A program made the position numbers and the translations under genes. The notes beneath the pieces were generated by a model. That model was given only the letters and a program-made list of their open reading frames with translations. It was not told the DNA's origin and made no database searches. This document shows positions 45,605 through 53,691 of a stretch of 64,000 bases of DNA, in pieces. The stretch is taken from the NCBI GenBank assembly GCA_019752925.1, contig JAIELP010000011.1, positions 1 through 64,000 of the forward strand. Direction: 5' to 3'. The number at the start of each line of letters is the position of its first letter. Within the stretch, counting starts at the first letter, position 1. Origin of the DNA: a bacterium (GTDB taxonomy: Bacteria; Bdellovibrionota; Bdellovibrionia; Bdellovibrionales; Bdellovibrionaceae).

Positions 45605-46209
45605 TCAAAAAAACCATCAAGCTCTTGAAAAAGAACCACCTCTGAGAAATAGGCTTGAAATATTTCTAAACAATTTTGATGCAATTTGGGGTCTATTCCA
45701 GCAACTGCATCTTGAACGACGATCATTTCAAAATCTCTGGCATAAGCATCACGGATAGTGTGCGCAACGCAAAATTCTGTATTGCAACCAGCAATAATCA
45801 AATTTCGAATGCCAAGCATTTTTAATTTTGTTTCCAAATTTGTATCGAAGAACAAAGAAGCTCTGTGTTTTTCAATAATGAAATCCTTTGGGTGGCACAG
45901 ATGTTTAATTTTGTCATATAAATCAATTTCAAAAGTCCCCCTGAGGCACGGCGTGAACTTTTGTTTTTGCATATGCGTTTTTAGTTTTTTATTTTTACGA
46001 GTTAGATCACCTTCAAAATGAATTTGCTGAGACCAAAAAATAGGGATTTTATGATTCCGAGAAAAATCGACTAAATTTTCAAAAATAGGAATATTTTTTT
46101 GACGATTTTCAACGCCGACATTTTTACCCATTTGACTCTCTGGGTGATAAAATCCGTTTTGAATATCTATCATCAGTAATGCAGTTTCAGTATATTTTAT
46201 TTTACTCAT
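45601..46209 (-). CDS. Isochorismatase-family cysteine hydrolase
   Basis: A 202-residue protein with the triad Asp15 (LLMIDIQNGF), Lys114 (IEKHRASLF) and Cys147 (GCNTEFCVAHTIRD). Cysteine-containing members hydrolyse amide or carbamoyl bonds (nicotinamidase, N-carbamoylsarcosine amidase, ureidoacrylate hydrolase RutB). An amidase that removes a carbamoyl group left by the operon's cyclic amidohydrolase would fit. Stop overlaps the next gene by four bases; 17 bases after the bicupin gene. Confidence 0.87.
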   Translation of the reverse strand: MSKIKYTETALLMIDIQNGFYHPESQMGKNVGVENRQKNIPIFENLVDFSRNHKIPIFWSQQIHFEGDLTRKNKKLKTHMQKQKFTPCLRGTFEIDLYDKIKHLCHPKDFIIEKHRASLFFDTNLETKLKMLGIRNLIIAGCNTEFCVAHTIRDAYARDFEMIVVQDAVAGIDPKLHQNCLEIFQAYFSEVVLFQELDGFFE

Positions 46210-46226
46210 CTATTATACTCTTCATC

Positions 46227-47384
46227 TTAAAAGTAAGTACTTTTCCAAAAAGAATCCAAAACTTCACCATTTTGTGTTTTTTGTTGTTCTCGGAATAAAT
46301 TAAGTTTAGCAACAAGCGTCGCATCACTAATAGAATGCAGATAACTACTTTCTGACCCATTTATATTTTCATGACAGTGCCAAGACCAACTTGGAACAAC
46401 AACGATATCTTTGGGTCCCCATTCAAACTTTTGGCCATCGATCCATATAATTCCACGACCTTCAACGCCGACGTAAATCGTTTGACTTGTATGACGATGT
46501 TCTAAAGTTTTTAATCCTGGCGTCAGCATTTGAGAAAAAATTGACATTGATGGACCGACACTTTTTAACGTTTGACTATTTGTAAACTCAATCATCGCAC
46601 CGTCATACAAACTATGCTCTGACGAGTTCATTCTCAGCAGTAAATCCTTCATCGTTGACCATTTTAAATAATTAAAATCGGATGTATTTCTTGTGCGCGG
46701 ATTACCGCAGACTCGCGTATCCGATCGCCTTTCGACTACATCATTATAATTTTTAATTTTATATGGAGAACTGTGCTGATCGCGAGACCCAGTGACCGTC
46801 TCGTAGTCAAACTCCCAAAGTGAAACACCCAAATATTGTAATAATGGAATATCTAATACATCCAGAAACAATAAATCTGTTTGTCCTGAATTTCCATGAT
46901 CATGCCATGGAAATTGACCCGTAAAAATAATATCACCAGGCGAAAAATCGACGTTTTCATTTCCAACAGTCGTCCACCCTTTTCCTTCAAAAATAAAACG
47001 AGTCGCACAAGGAGTATGCCTGTGTGAAGGTGTCGATTCCCCTGGCCTGATCAACTGAAAGTCAGCAAAAAATGTGGATGTTAAAGCATATTGATCATCT
47101 AGGCCTGGGTTTGTCAGCGCGATCACGCGTCGATCATAATTCAATTGGCCATGTCCTAGTCCTATTAATTCACCAGATTCTTGAATGACAGATTTTAATT
47201 CATCCCAATTCCAACGGCAGGCCAATACATTATTCACTGGTTTTGTTGGCCAGTAAGGTCTTGGTCTCAACTTATTCTCATCGTAAGAATAACCTTCAGC
47301 AAGGTTTAAACCTCTTAATTTTTTATGAAATTCAAGACGCTTTTGATTTGAACTAAATGCACTTTCATTTTCAATTTTAATCAT
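46227..47384 (-). CDS. Bicupin dioxygenase-like protein (gentisate 1,2-dioxygenase group)
   Basis: About 385 residues with two cupin domains. The first has PSHRHTPCATRFIFEGKG and FPWHDHGN, the second LEHRHTSQTIYVGVEGRG and SWSWHCHEN. His pairs in both halves suggest two metal sites or one active and one structural. The order and length match gentisate or 1-hydroxy-2-naphthoate ring-cleaving dioxygenases. The ATG at 47382-47384 overlaps the upstream stop in ATGA, which decides the start over a longer frame from 47411. A ring-opening oxygenation step is inferred. Confidence 0.8.
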   Translation of the reverse strand: MIKIENESAFSSNQKRLEFHKKLRGLNLAEGYSYDENKLRPRPYWPTKPVNNVLACRWNWDELKSVIQESGELIGLGHGQLNYDRRVIALTNPGLDDQYALTSTFFADFQLIRPGESTPSHRHTPCATRFIFEGKGWTTVGNENVDFSPGDIIFTGQFPWHDHGNSGQTDLLFLDVLDIPLLQYLGVSLWEFDYETVTGSRDQHSSPYKIKNYNDVVERRSDTRVCGNPRTRNTSDFNYLKWSTMKDLLLRMNSSEHSLYDGAMIEFTNSQTLKSVGPSMSIFSQMLTPGLKTLEHRHTSQTIYVGVEGRGIIWIDGQKFEWGPKDIVVVPSWSWHCHENINGSESSYLHSISDATLVAKLNLFREQQKTQNGEVLDSFWKSTYF

Positions 47385-48157
47385 GATAAAACTCCAGAAT
47401 GATCTTCCCAACGTTGATTTAAATTGTTCACTAACGTTTTTAAAAATAATTTTTCAATGGCCGTCTGAAAATAAGATAAATCAATAATTTCAGTAACCCC
47501 AGGAATGATCCAAGAATTCAGTGATAACACTTCTTTATTAAAATCAAGACTATAACAAATTTCTTCGAGCGTTCCTGTTCCGCCCTTTAAGGCCAAAATC
47601 AAATCTGCTGTTTGAGCGATAATATAATTTCTTGCTATACCAATTCCGCTCGGGATAACAATATCAACATACGGGTTCGCATCTTGCTTTTGACTGCCAG
47701 TCAAAATACCGAGTGTTTGTCCATCATTACTCTTTGCTCCTTCGTGAGCTCGACTCATGACACCAGATAATCCGCCAGTTAATGTAATAAAGCCCATTTC
47801 CGCAATGACCTGACCCGCTTGATAGGCTAAATCTCTGACAATAATATCGAATTTATCACTGCCTTCCCTGCAACCAATAACACCAACTATGATTTTTTGT
47901 TTAAAAAAATAATTTGAAATATTTTTCAAAAAATATTTTTGAGAAAGATCAATATTTTTTCTTTGGCTTGTTTTATAAAAATGAATTGAATAAAAATTCT
48001 GAAAATCCGCATTTAAAAAGTAGTGATGAGAGGCGATTTTATCACCTTGCTTCAATTGAAACAGATTTTTATCGATGTCGTTTGATACAATATCTATTGA
48101 TAAAATCTCAGAATCTGAAAAACCGACCTCAATGATTCGATGTTTTCTATCAATCAT
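47381..48157 (-). CDS. LOG-like Rossmann protein (TIGR00725/SLOG type)
   Basis: A 258-residue protein. From about residue 88 it has the LOG fold: VGVIGCREG, LTGGLSGVMSRAHEGAK, PSGIGIARNYII and GGTGTLEEI. LOG enzymes cut the N-glycosidic bond of nucleoside 5'-monophosphates, but TIGR00725 members have no proven activity. The first about 80 residues are an added domain I do not recognise. Start overlaps the amidohydrolase stop by one base (TAATG). In this operon a phosphoribohydrolase acting on a base-ribose phosphate is a reasonable guess. Confidence 0.8.
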   Translation of the reverse strand: MIDRKHRIIEVGFSDSEILSIDIVSNDIDKNLFQLKQGDKIASHHYFLNADFQNFYSIHFYKTSQRKNIDLSQKYFLKNISNYFFKQKIIVGVIGCREGSDKFDIIVRDLAYQAGQVIAEMGFITLTGGLSGVMSRAHEGAKSNDGQTLGILTGSQKQDANPYVDIVIPSGIGIARNYIIAQTADLILALKGGTGTLEEICYSLDFNKEVLSLNSWIIPGVTEIIDLSYFQTAIEKLFLKTLVNNLNQRWEDHSGVLS

Positions 48158-49557
48158 TATTTCTGCAGTCCTTGAATATGTTGGCCCTGTGCAGTTTCTA
48201 CGATTTCATCATTTTCAACGACAATAACGCCGTTGACGATTGTTTTTACAACGGCACCTTTTCCCGTCATGCCTTCCCAAAGTGAATAATTATTGTGCCC
48301 TTTGTATCTGTGTAACCCTAACTTATATGATTTTTCTAAATCGACCAAAACTAAATCAGCATCATACCCAATTTTAATTTGTCCTTTACGATCGCCAAAC
48401 CCAAAATGTTTTGCAGGTAATTCTGATGTGACTTTCACTAATTCTGGTAGTGTAATTTTACCTTTTGAATATCCTTCACCAAGCAATAAAGACATACTGT
48501 CAGGTGTTTGAATATTTAATCCAGGACGAGCCTCCCAAAAAGCCTGACCATCTTTATATTTTGACGTATAAGGAATAGAATCTGTTCCAATAGCCGTAAT
48601 CAAACCACTTTTAATCGCATTCCATAATACATCTTGATCTGATTGATAACGAATCGGTGGCTGAATTTTACCATAAATTCCAATGTTTTTATCAACCATC
48701 TTATGAACTGTCGTCGATAAAAAACCAACACATGTCTCTGCGATTATCGGGTAATTGTCTTTTTTAAGTTTTTCAATAAACTCAATAGTATGTGCTTTTG
48801 AGATGTGAACAACATACAGAGGTATATCAAATTGTTTTGCAATCACGCCGTACTGATAGACTTGAACACTTTCAGACCACTCTGGACTGTGAGCTGCCCA
48901 ATCAAGTAAACTTTCCTGTCCAGCTGCCTTAAATCGATCTGCCAACATAAACCGAACTGTTGGTTCTTCGGCGTGAATCATCATGATCGGTTTTTGTTTC
49001 AATAAATTCGCCTGCTCCATACACTGATAAAATAATGATGGCGGAATACCCTCTGGACTCATTCCCATTTTTTCTGCCAAACAACCACAGTAGCCCGTAT
49101 AAAATTTAAATGAAGTACACCCTTCATGCGCTGCAGCGAGGATTTGTTTTGAATGATGATCTTTTGTAACTACACAAGTAATCTTAAAATTCGTATGAGA
49201 GTTATTAGCCGCAACAGAAACTGTTTTTCTGTAACTTTCATCCAAAGAATCAGGCGATAGAACTGTTGTTGTTGCAATTGATGTGACACCACCTAATAAA
49301 CAATCTTGAGTATCTTTTTTGAAACTCTCCTGCATATATTCATAAGTTCTCGAGTCACCGCTTCCCAAATGGCAATGCGGATCGAACATTCCGGGTAGCA
49401 AATGCAATCCATTTGCATCAATTTCACGATATGACTTAGGACATTCTGTCGAATTTAAAATAGAAAATATTTTTCCTGACTTTATACCTACGTTAACATC
49501 AGATTCAATTCCCACAGAAGACACGACATTTACATTTTTAATCAGTAGATCTAGCAT
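48157..49557 (-). CDS. Dihydropyrimidinase/dihydroorotase-like cyclic amidohydrolase
   Basis: A 466-residue metal-dependent amidohydrolase. Ligands are His61 and His63 (FDPHCHLG), the carbamylated Lys151 (SFKFYTGY), His195 (MMIHAEEP), His251 (VVHISKAH) and Asp326 (IGTDSIPY). The set matches hydantoinase/dihydropyrimidinase, which opens cyclic amides to N-carbamoyl acids. The N-terminal strands and C-terminal GQIKIGYDADLVLVD form the beta-sandwich. Overlaps the preceding small gene by seven bases. Confidence 0.88.
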   Translation of the reverse strand: MLDLLIKNVNVVSSVGIESDVNVGIKSGKIFSILNSTECPKSYREIDANGLHLLPGMFDPHCHLGSGDSRTYEYMQESFKKDTQDCLLGGVTSIATTTVLSPDSLDESYRKTVSVAANNSHTNFKITCVVTKDHHSKQILAAAHEGCTSFKFYTGYCGCLAEKMGMSPEGIPPSLFYQCMEQANLLKQKPIMMIHAEEPTVRFMLADRFKAAGQESLLDWAAHSPEWSESVQVYQYGVIAKQFDIPLYVVHISKAHTIEFIEKLKKDNYPIIAETCVGFLSTTVHKMVDKNIGIYGKIQPPIRYQSDQDVLWNAIKSGLITAIGTDSIPYTSKYKDGQAFWEARPGLNIQTPDSMSLLLGEGYSKGKITLPELVKVTSELPAKHFGFGDRKGQIKIGYDADLVLVDLEKSYKLGLHRYKGHNNYSLWEGMTGKGAVVKTIVNGVIVVENDEIVETAQGQHIQGLQK

Positions 49558-49838
49558 GATTTCTCCAAATAGTTCATAAACAGTTCTTGAATAAATTTTT
49601 TGGTTTCAAATTCTTTTTGAATAGCCATATTAGAATCACTTAAACCAGTCGATTTTAATTCACAAATTCTGTCGTCACACATCTTAATCACAAGTTGAGC
49701 AACATTTTTTTTCTCTACTTCGCCACGCGCAGAGGCTTGATCGATAACCAACCAAGCCTGGATGGGACCATGTGTATGCACAGTACATCCCTGCACAGCC
49801 TGCCGTAATCGATTTGCAAATTCTAACTCTTTACTCAT
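49551..49838 (-). CDS. Small operon protein of unknown function
   Basis: A 95-residue soluble protein with a conserved-looking centre (CTVHTHGPIQAWLVIDQASARGE). No family recognised. It overlaps GTP cyclohydrolase by four bases and the amidohydrolase by seven, so it is clearly a member of the operon and probably a small subunit or specific accessory protein. Confidence 0.72.
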   Translation of the reverse strand: MSKELEFANRLRQAVQGCTVHTHGPIQAWLVIDQASARGEVEKKNVAQLVIKMCDDRICELKSTGLSDSNMAIQKEFETKKFIQELFMNYLEKSC

Positions 49839-50482
49839 ACTCCAAAAACTGGTCTTTTACCGTAGGCTGTATTTAAAAAATCTTGTCGAAACTGTCCTTG
49901 TTTAAGAGCTCCTCGGAAGCCTTGAACGGTGACGACTTCTTGAGCCGGGGCATTTGATTTACAAACAAGACAAGTGTGTGTGGATTGCAGAATTAAACCA
50001 ACTCCAGCTGGCTCTAGAACTGTTTCTAAAACATCTAACGTCTGCTTTAAAAGTCTTTCATTGAGTTGCGGTTGACGAGCTAAATAATTAAGTCCTTTCT
50101 TCACTTTAGAATATCCTGTGATTTTTTCATTAGGAATATAAGCAAAATGAGCTATCCCTAAAGCTGGTGCCAAATGATGCTCACACAGACTGACATAATG
50201 ACAGTCTGTTACGATGACTAAATCATCAACTAACTTTTCGCCCTTTTCATCTCGATTTGAAAAACATTTCCATGGAATTTCAATATCACACCAAGGTGCA
50301 TTGATAATATCCTGATACATTTCAGCCACTCGGCGCGGCGTATTGTCCATCACTTCTTGCTTTTGGTCTTGACCAAGACCTTTCAATAAAAGCCGTACTC
50401 CGTCTTCGATTTGACCAAGACTCACTTTTTTAGGTGGTAATAAAGGTCCTGCGTTAAATTCTTTGCTGCTCAAATCACTCAT
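49835..50482 (-). CDS. folE: GTP cyclohydrolase I
   Basis: Converts GTP to 7,8-dihydroneopterin triphosphate. Zinc ligands are Cys100 and His103 (SLCEHHLAP) and Cys171 (STHTCLVC). KVKKGLNYLARQPQLNERL and the C-terminal VTVQGFRGAL match the family, with about 25 residues of extra N-terminus. AGGAG seven bases upstream of the ATG. GlnTyr variation (GYSKVKKG for GLSKLAR) is mild. Embedded in the island operon, so it likely feeds a dedicated pathway rather than general folate. Confidence 0.92.
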   Translation of the reverse strand: MSDLSSKEFNAGPLLPPKKVSLGQIEDGVRLLLKGLGQDQKQEVMDNTPRRVAEMYQDIINAPWCDIEIPWKCFSNRDEKGEKLVDDLVIVTDCHYVSLCEHHLAPALGIAHFAYIPNEKITGYSKVKKGLNYLARQPQLNERLLKQTLDVLETVLEPAGVGLILQSTHTCLVCKSNAPAQEVVTVQGFRGALKQGQFRQDFLNTAYGKRPVFGV

Positions 50483-50519
50483 CGAATTACTCCTTATTTC
50501 TTTTATTTTTTGATTTCGT

Positions 50520-50993
50520 TTAATATCTAATTTTATCTTGTTTTAAATCCCACTCTTTAAATGAGATTTCGGATTCTGCCTTTAAAAGCTGAGTCATTGG
50601 AATTTTACGATCTTGAATTTTTAAATTAATTTCCTGGTATATATAAGAATCATCAAATTTATATTTCGCAGCAATTTCTCGGTCACTAGCATAGTATATT
50701 TTTGAAATTCTGGCCCAGTAAGCCGCTGCTAAACACATTGGACATGGTTCGCAAGACGTATAAAGAATTGCATCTTCTAGTTTAAAATGTCCCGTCTGCT
50801 GACACGCATGTCGAATCGCTGAAACCTCGGCATGAGCGGTTGGATCTTTTTGTGAGGTCACTTTGTTCCAACCTTCGCCAATGATCTTGTTGTCTTTGAC
50901 GATGACGGCACCGAATGGACCACCTTCATTTAACTTCATCTTTTGAACAGAAAGTTCAATCGCTCTTTTCATAAATTGTTCGTGTGTGTTCAT
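50520..50993 (-). CDS. Guanine-deaminase-like nucleobase deaminase
   Basis: A cytidine-deaminase-fold protein of about 157 residues. The zinc site is AHAEVSAIR (His, catalytic Glu) and SCEPCPMC. The C-terminal tail ending KEWDLKQDKIRY resembles the domain-swapped tail of Bacillus GuaD. First gene of the island operon. Two ATGs, at 51002 and 50993, are possible; the second leaves room for a short leader behind the TATAAT box. Guanine, a pterin or a related aminopyrimidine could be the substrate. Confidence 0.8.
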   Translation of the reverse strand: MNTHEQFMKRAIELSVQKMKLNEGGPFGAVIVKDNKIIGEGWNKVTSQKDPTAHAEVSAIRHACQQTGHFKLEDAILYTSCEPCPMCLAAAYWARISKIYYASDREIAAKYKFDDSYIYQEINLKIQDRKIPMTQLLKAESEISFKEWDLKQDKIRY

Positions 50994-51013
50994 TTCTTGC
51001 ATCAGAAAATTAA

Positions 51014-51019
51014 ATTATA
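51014..51019 (-). promoter_or_regulatory. Candidate -10 box of the island operon
   Basis: TATAAT on the minus strand, about 20 bases before the deaminase start. No good -35 hexamer is found; instead the palindrome at 51037-51054 occupies that region, as at promoters activated by Crp/Fnr proteins. Confidence 0.55.
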
Positions 51020-51036
51020 AATAAGACACCTAAACA

Positions 51037-51054
51037 ACCTGATACAGATCAGGT
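51037..51054. promoter_or_regulatory. Fnr/Crp-like palindromic operator
   Basis: Perfect 7-4-7 inverted repeat acctgat-acag-atcaggt. The half-site TGAT-N4-ATCA is the core of Fnr/Dnr-type operators. Its centre is about 39 bases upstream of the start site implied by the TATAAT box, near the classical -41.5 activator position. It lies between the divergent operon and Nudix gene, and the operon encodes a (broken) Crp/Fnr regulator. Confidence 0.6.
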
Positions 51055-51083
51055 CGATGTCATCAACTAACGACAGTTTATCT

Positions 51084-51112
51084 TTGACAAGATGCCATAA
51101 CTTAAAAATACT
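51084..51112 (+). promoter_or_regulatory. Candidate promoter of the Nudix gene
   Basis: TTGACA (51084-51089), 17-base spacer, AATACT (51107-51112). The implied start site falls at the beginning of the coding region, so the message would be leaderless or nearly so. Confidence 0.4.
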
Positions 51113-51115
51113 TTG

Positions 51116-51586
51116 ATGGTGAATTCAAAACACACCATTACATATTTGACCTCTGACATTGTTGTATTTAACAAAAATCAGACTGAATATGAAATTTTAC
51201 TCATCCAAAGGAAAAATGAACCTTTTAAAAACTACTGGGCTCTTCCAGGTGGTTTTTTAGATCTGAATGATCAAAATATTAAGGCTTGCGCCCAACGAGA
51301 GCTCGAAGAAGAAACAGGACTAAAAGTCGAATTATCCAATTTAGTATTGATTGGCATTTTCACTGAGAAAAATCGTGATCCCCGAGAAAATTCAGGGACC
51401 AAACCTTGTCGAGTTTGTTCGGCCGCCTTTTCAACTGTCATTCAAAAAGAAAATCACACTATTAAAGCTAATGACGATGCGAAAATGACGGCTTTTTTTC
51501 CGATCTCAAAATTACCTGCATTAGCATTTGATCATGCTGAGATCATAAAGATGGCTACTGAGCTAAATAATGTTTTTAAAAACTAG
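51116..51586 (+). CDS. Nudix hydrolase
   Basis: A 156-residue protein with the Nudix box GGFLDLNDQNIKACAQRELEEETGL. The first Glu of GX5EX7REUXEEXGU is replaced by Asp; the catalytic REL-EEE cluster is intact. LLIQRKNEPFKNYWALPGG and ENRDPRE-like NRDPREN resemble the ADP-ribose or dihydroneopterin-triphosphate group. Divergent from the folE-containing operon; removal of pyrophosphate from the GTP cyclohydrolase product is an attractive but unproven role. Confidence 0.85.
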   Translation: MVNSKHTITYLTSDIVVFNKNQTEYEILLIQRKNEPFKNYWALPGGFLDLNDQNIKACAQRELEEETGLKVELSNLVLIGIFTEKNRDPRENSGTKPCRVCSAAFSTVIQKENHTIKANDDAKMTAFFPISKLPALAFDHAEIIKMATELNNVFKN

Positions 51587-51614
51587 CTTGTAAAAAAGGT
51601 GAGGCCAAAAATTA

Positions 51615-51959
51615 TCACTTAATCTCAGCCCAAGTCTTCAAATCTCTCGAATCCTGAAGTGCTCTAACAACTGCAGAGTCTTGCGACAATTCAGCAACCG
51701 TCATTTCAATACTTTCGATTTGCCATTTTTTATTAACCAACTGACCGTATGCGAATTTTACAGTGCCATTGTTTTGGCCCAGATTGAATACGATCTCTGG
51801 TGTTTTCGTGAACCCTGAAGTTATTAATCCAGTGTCCTTAGTCCCGCCAGGCTGTGTAGCAATAACTCGTGCTAAAACACCGCCACCGCCACCAGAAGCG
51901 AAAGTTGATAAAGATATTAAAGTGAATGATAGTGAAAGGATGTACACTAATGCCTTCAC
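51615..51959 (-). CDS. Small secreted protein
   Basis: A 114-residue protein with a signal peptide (ending TFASGGGGG). The mature part starts with a run of glycine and then alternating strands. No family recognised. It lies inside the island but is convergent with the Nudix gene and outside the operon. Confidence 0.65.
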   Translation of the reverse strand: MKALVYILSLSFTLISLSTFASGGGGGVLARVIATQPGGTKDTGLITSGFTKTPEIVFNLGQNNGTVKFAYGQLVNKKWQIESIEMTVAELSQDSAVVRALQDSRDLKTWAEIK

Positions 51960-52084
51960 AGAACGAATGAACGGAACAGGAAAGCTTGTCCAGAGAAGGG
52001 CTTTCGGGTATAAGAACTTCAGAAACTACCGTTTAAGAACGCTAAGTGCTTGTTATTTTAAAACTTTTTGAATCTATCTAATGT

Positions 52085-52115
52085 GAAGTGAAGAGAACCT
52101 GAAGTGAAGAGAACC
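52085..52115. repeat. 15-bp tandem direct repeat beside the attachment site
   Basis: gaagtgaagagaacc occurs at 52085-52099 and 52101-52115, a 16-base period, three bases inside the island border. Short direct repeats in this position are often recombinase arm sites. Confidence 0.5.
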
Positions 52116-52118
52116 AGA

Positions 52119-52201
<83 letters not shown>

Positions 52202-52361
52202 ACAGTAGTTGTTCAGCTAACCTAAGGTAAGCTCTATACATTGTCACGTTTTATTCTATTTTTAACAGATTATCCCCGTTTATAATCAATAAATCGCATT
52301 ACAAACAGTAAACAGCTTAACTACTATGCAGGCTGCGCTGACCGCAACAGCCCAAACGGGT

Positions 52362-52805
52362 TTAATGACCGATATTAACACTTCGATCAGGCATTAGTTT
52401 TTCAGCTTGTACATTAGATGAAACAAAAGTCAGATCTTCTAATCCCCAATTTTCATTTTTGCTGTAATCAGATTTCCACTTGCCGTTTATATTTTTTCCG
52501 GAAACTTTAAACAACACAACACCTTTATCGGCCCCTGAATCATCAAAATATTCAACCTCAAGCACATCGCCTTTAAGCACCGCCACACCATGCTGCGACT
52601 GTTTACTACCAATAAACCAGTACAAATAATATTTATCGCGAGTTTTTTCAATAACAACAGATCCTTCGTATTTACTGCCCGTGTACTTGCCATCAGACGA
52701 ATTCGGATTAGTGCCATTAAGCTTATAAACCCCAGTTAAAACTTCTGCAGCAAACGACCAACTCGAAAATAATAATACTAATATTAAAAGGCTGATTTTT
52801 TTCAT
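52362..52805 (-). CDS. Small secreted protein
   Basis: A 147-residue protein with a signal peptide (ending WSFAAE). The mature part reads as a lipocalin-like strand series (GVYKLNG, GSVVIEK, YYLYWFIGSKQ, VVLFKVSGKNINGKW). This pattern resembles the N-terminal part of the last protein in the window. Function unknown. Confidence 0.68.
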   Translation of the reverse strand: MKKISLLILVLLFSSWSFAAEVLTGVYKLNGTNPNSSDGKYTGSKYEGSVVIEKTRDKYYLYWFIGSKQSQHGVAVLKGDVLEVEYFDDSGADKGVVLFKVSGKNINGKWKSDYSKNENWGLEDLTFVSSNVQAEKLMPDRSVNIGH

Positions 52806-52968
52806 ATTTATTTGTCGGCTTTATTGCTGAATCACTGAATGTTTTTCTAATTATAATACACACTAAAATGCCAACTTAATTTAAACGCCTTTTAACTCTG
52901 GCACCCCGCTTGCTTTGCAAAATCCTGTTAATAAAAACAGTCAATATGACTCTGAAATAAAGGATTTT

Positions 52969-53679
52969 ATGAAAGCTTTATCGATGTTATTTATGTTTAT
53001 GCTTTTATTTGTAGCAAGCGCTGATGCTAGCTACTTACCACCGGGATCATCTTGCACTTCCAGCGTTCAGTGCGAAAGATCCTGTACAAACGGATATTGT
53101 GAAGATTTAAACGGCTACCTGCCACCCGGCACACGCTGTACTTCCAGCGTTCAATGTAAGCGTTCTTGCACAAACGGATTTTGCGAACAGGACGATGGCT
53201 ACTTAGCACCGGGCACGCCTTGTAGTTCCAGTGTTCAATGCCGCAGATCATGTACTAATGGATACTGCGAAGGCGAAGATGGCTACTTAGCTCCAGGTAC
53301 GCCCTGCACTTCAAGTGTTCAGTGTCGCAGATCCTGCACTAATGGTTACTGCGAAGCTGAAGATGGTTACTTAGCTCCAGGTACGCCTTGCACTTCAAGT
53401 GTTCAGTGCCGCAGATCCTGCACTAATGGATACTGTGAAGCTGAAGACGGATACTTAGCTCCAGGCACGCCTTGCACTTCTAGCGTTCAATGTCGCAGAT
53501 CCTGCACTAATGGATACTGTGAAGGCGAAAATGGTTACCTTCCACCAGGCACACCTTGTGGCTCAAGTTCACAATGCAAAAACTACTGCACAAATGGTTT
53601 TTGTGATGGAGAAGCTTTACCCTTTGTAGAAAAACTAATTAAGAGTGCACAAAAAGTTCAAGACGCCGGCTGCCAGTAG
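52969..53679 (+). CDS. Secreted protein of seven 28-residue cysteine repeats
   Basis: A 236-residue protein: signal peptide (MKALSMLFMFMLLFVASADA), then seven repeats of 28 residues with consensus GYLAPGTPCTSSVQCRRSCTNGYCE, and a 20-residue helical tail with one Cys. Each repeat has four cysteines in C-x5-C-x3-C-x4-C spacing, like eukaryotic EB/knottin modules. AAAGGA precedes the ATG at 52969. Repeats 4, 5 and 6 are almost identical in DNA. The product is probably a rigid extracellular stalk or adhesin. Confidence 0.85.
   Translation: MKALSMLFMFMLLFVASADASYLPPGSSCTSSVQCERSCTNGYCEDLNGYLPPGTRCTSSVQCKRSCTNGFCEQDDGYLAPGTPCSSSVQCRRSCTNGYCEGEDGYLAPGTPCTSSVQCRRSCTNGYCEAEDGYLAPGTPCTSSVQCRRSCTNGYCEAEDGYLAPGTPCTSSVQCRRSCTNGYCEGENGYLPPGTPCGSSSQCKNYCTNGFCDGEALPFVEKLIKSAQKVQDAGCQ
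53029..53616 (+). repeat. Seven tandem 84-bp coding repeats
   Basis: The period is exactly 84 bp (28 codons). Central units differ by only a few synonymous bases, whereas the first, second and last are more diverged, the pattern of recent expansion from the middle. In-frame copy number change would alter protein length. Confidence 0.9.
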
Positions 53680-53691
53680 CATTTCTACTCT

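Noticed and set aside
53027..53251. Minus-strand open frame over the cysteine repeats
   Set aside because: Antisense shadow created by the repeat period; no start context.
53029..53616. Regular repeats suggesting a CRISPR array
   Set aside because: The 84-bp units are contiguous, have no spacers and encode a continuous cysteine-repeat protein with a signal peptide.
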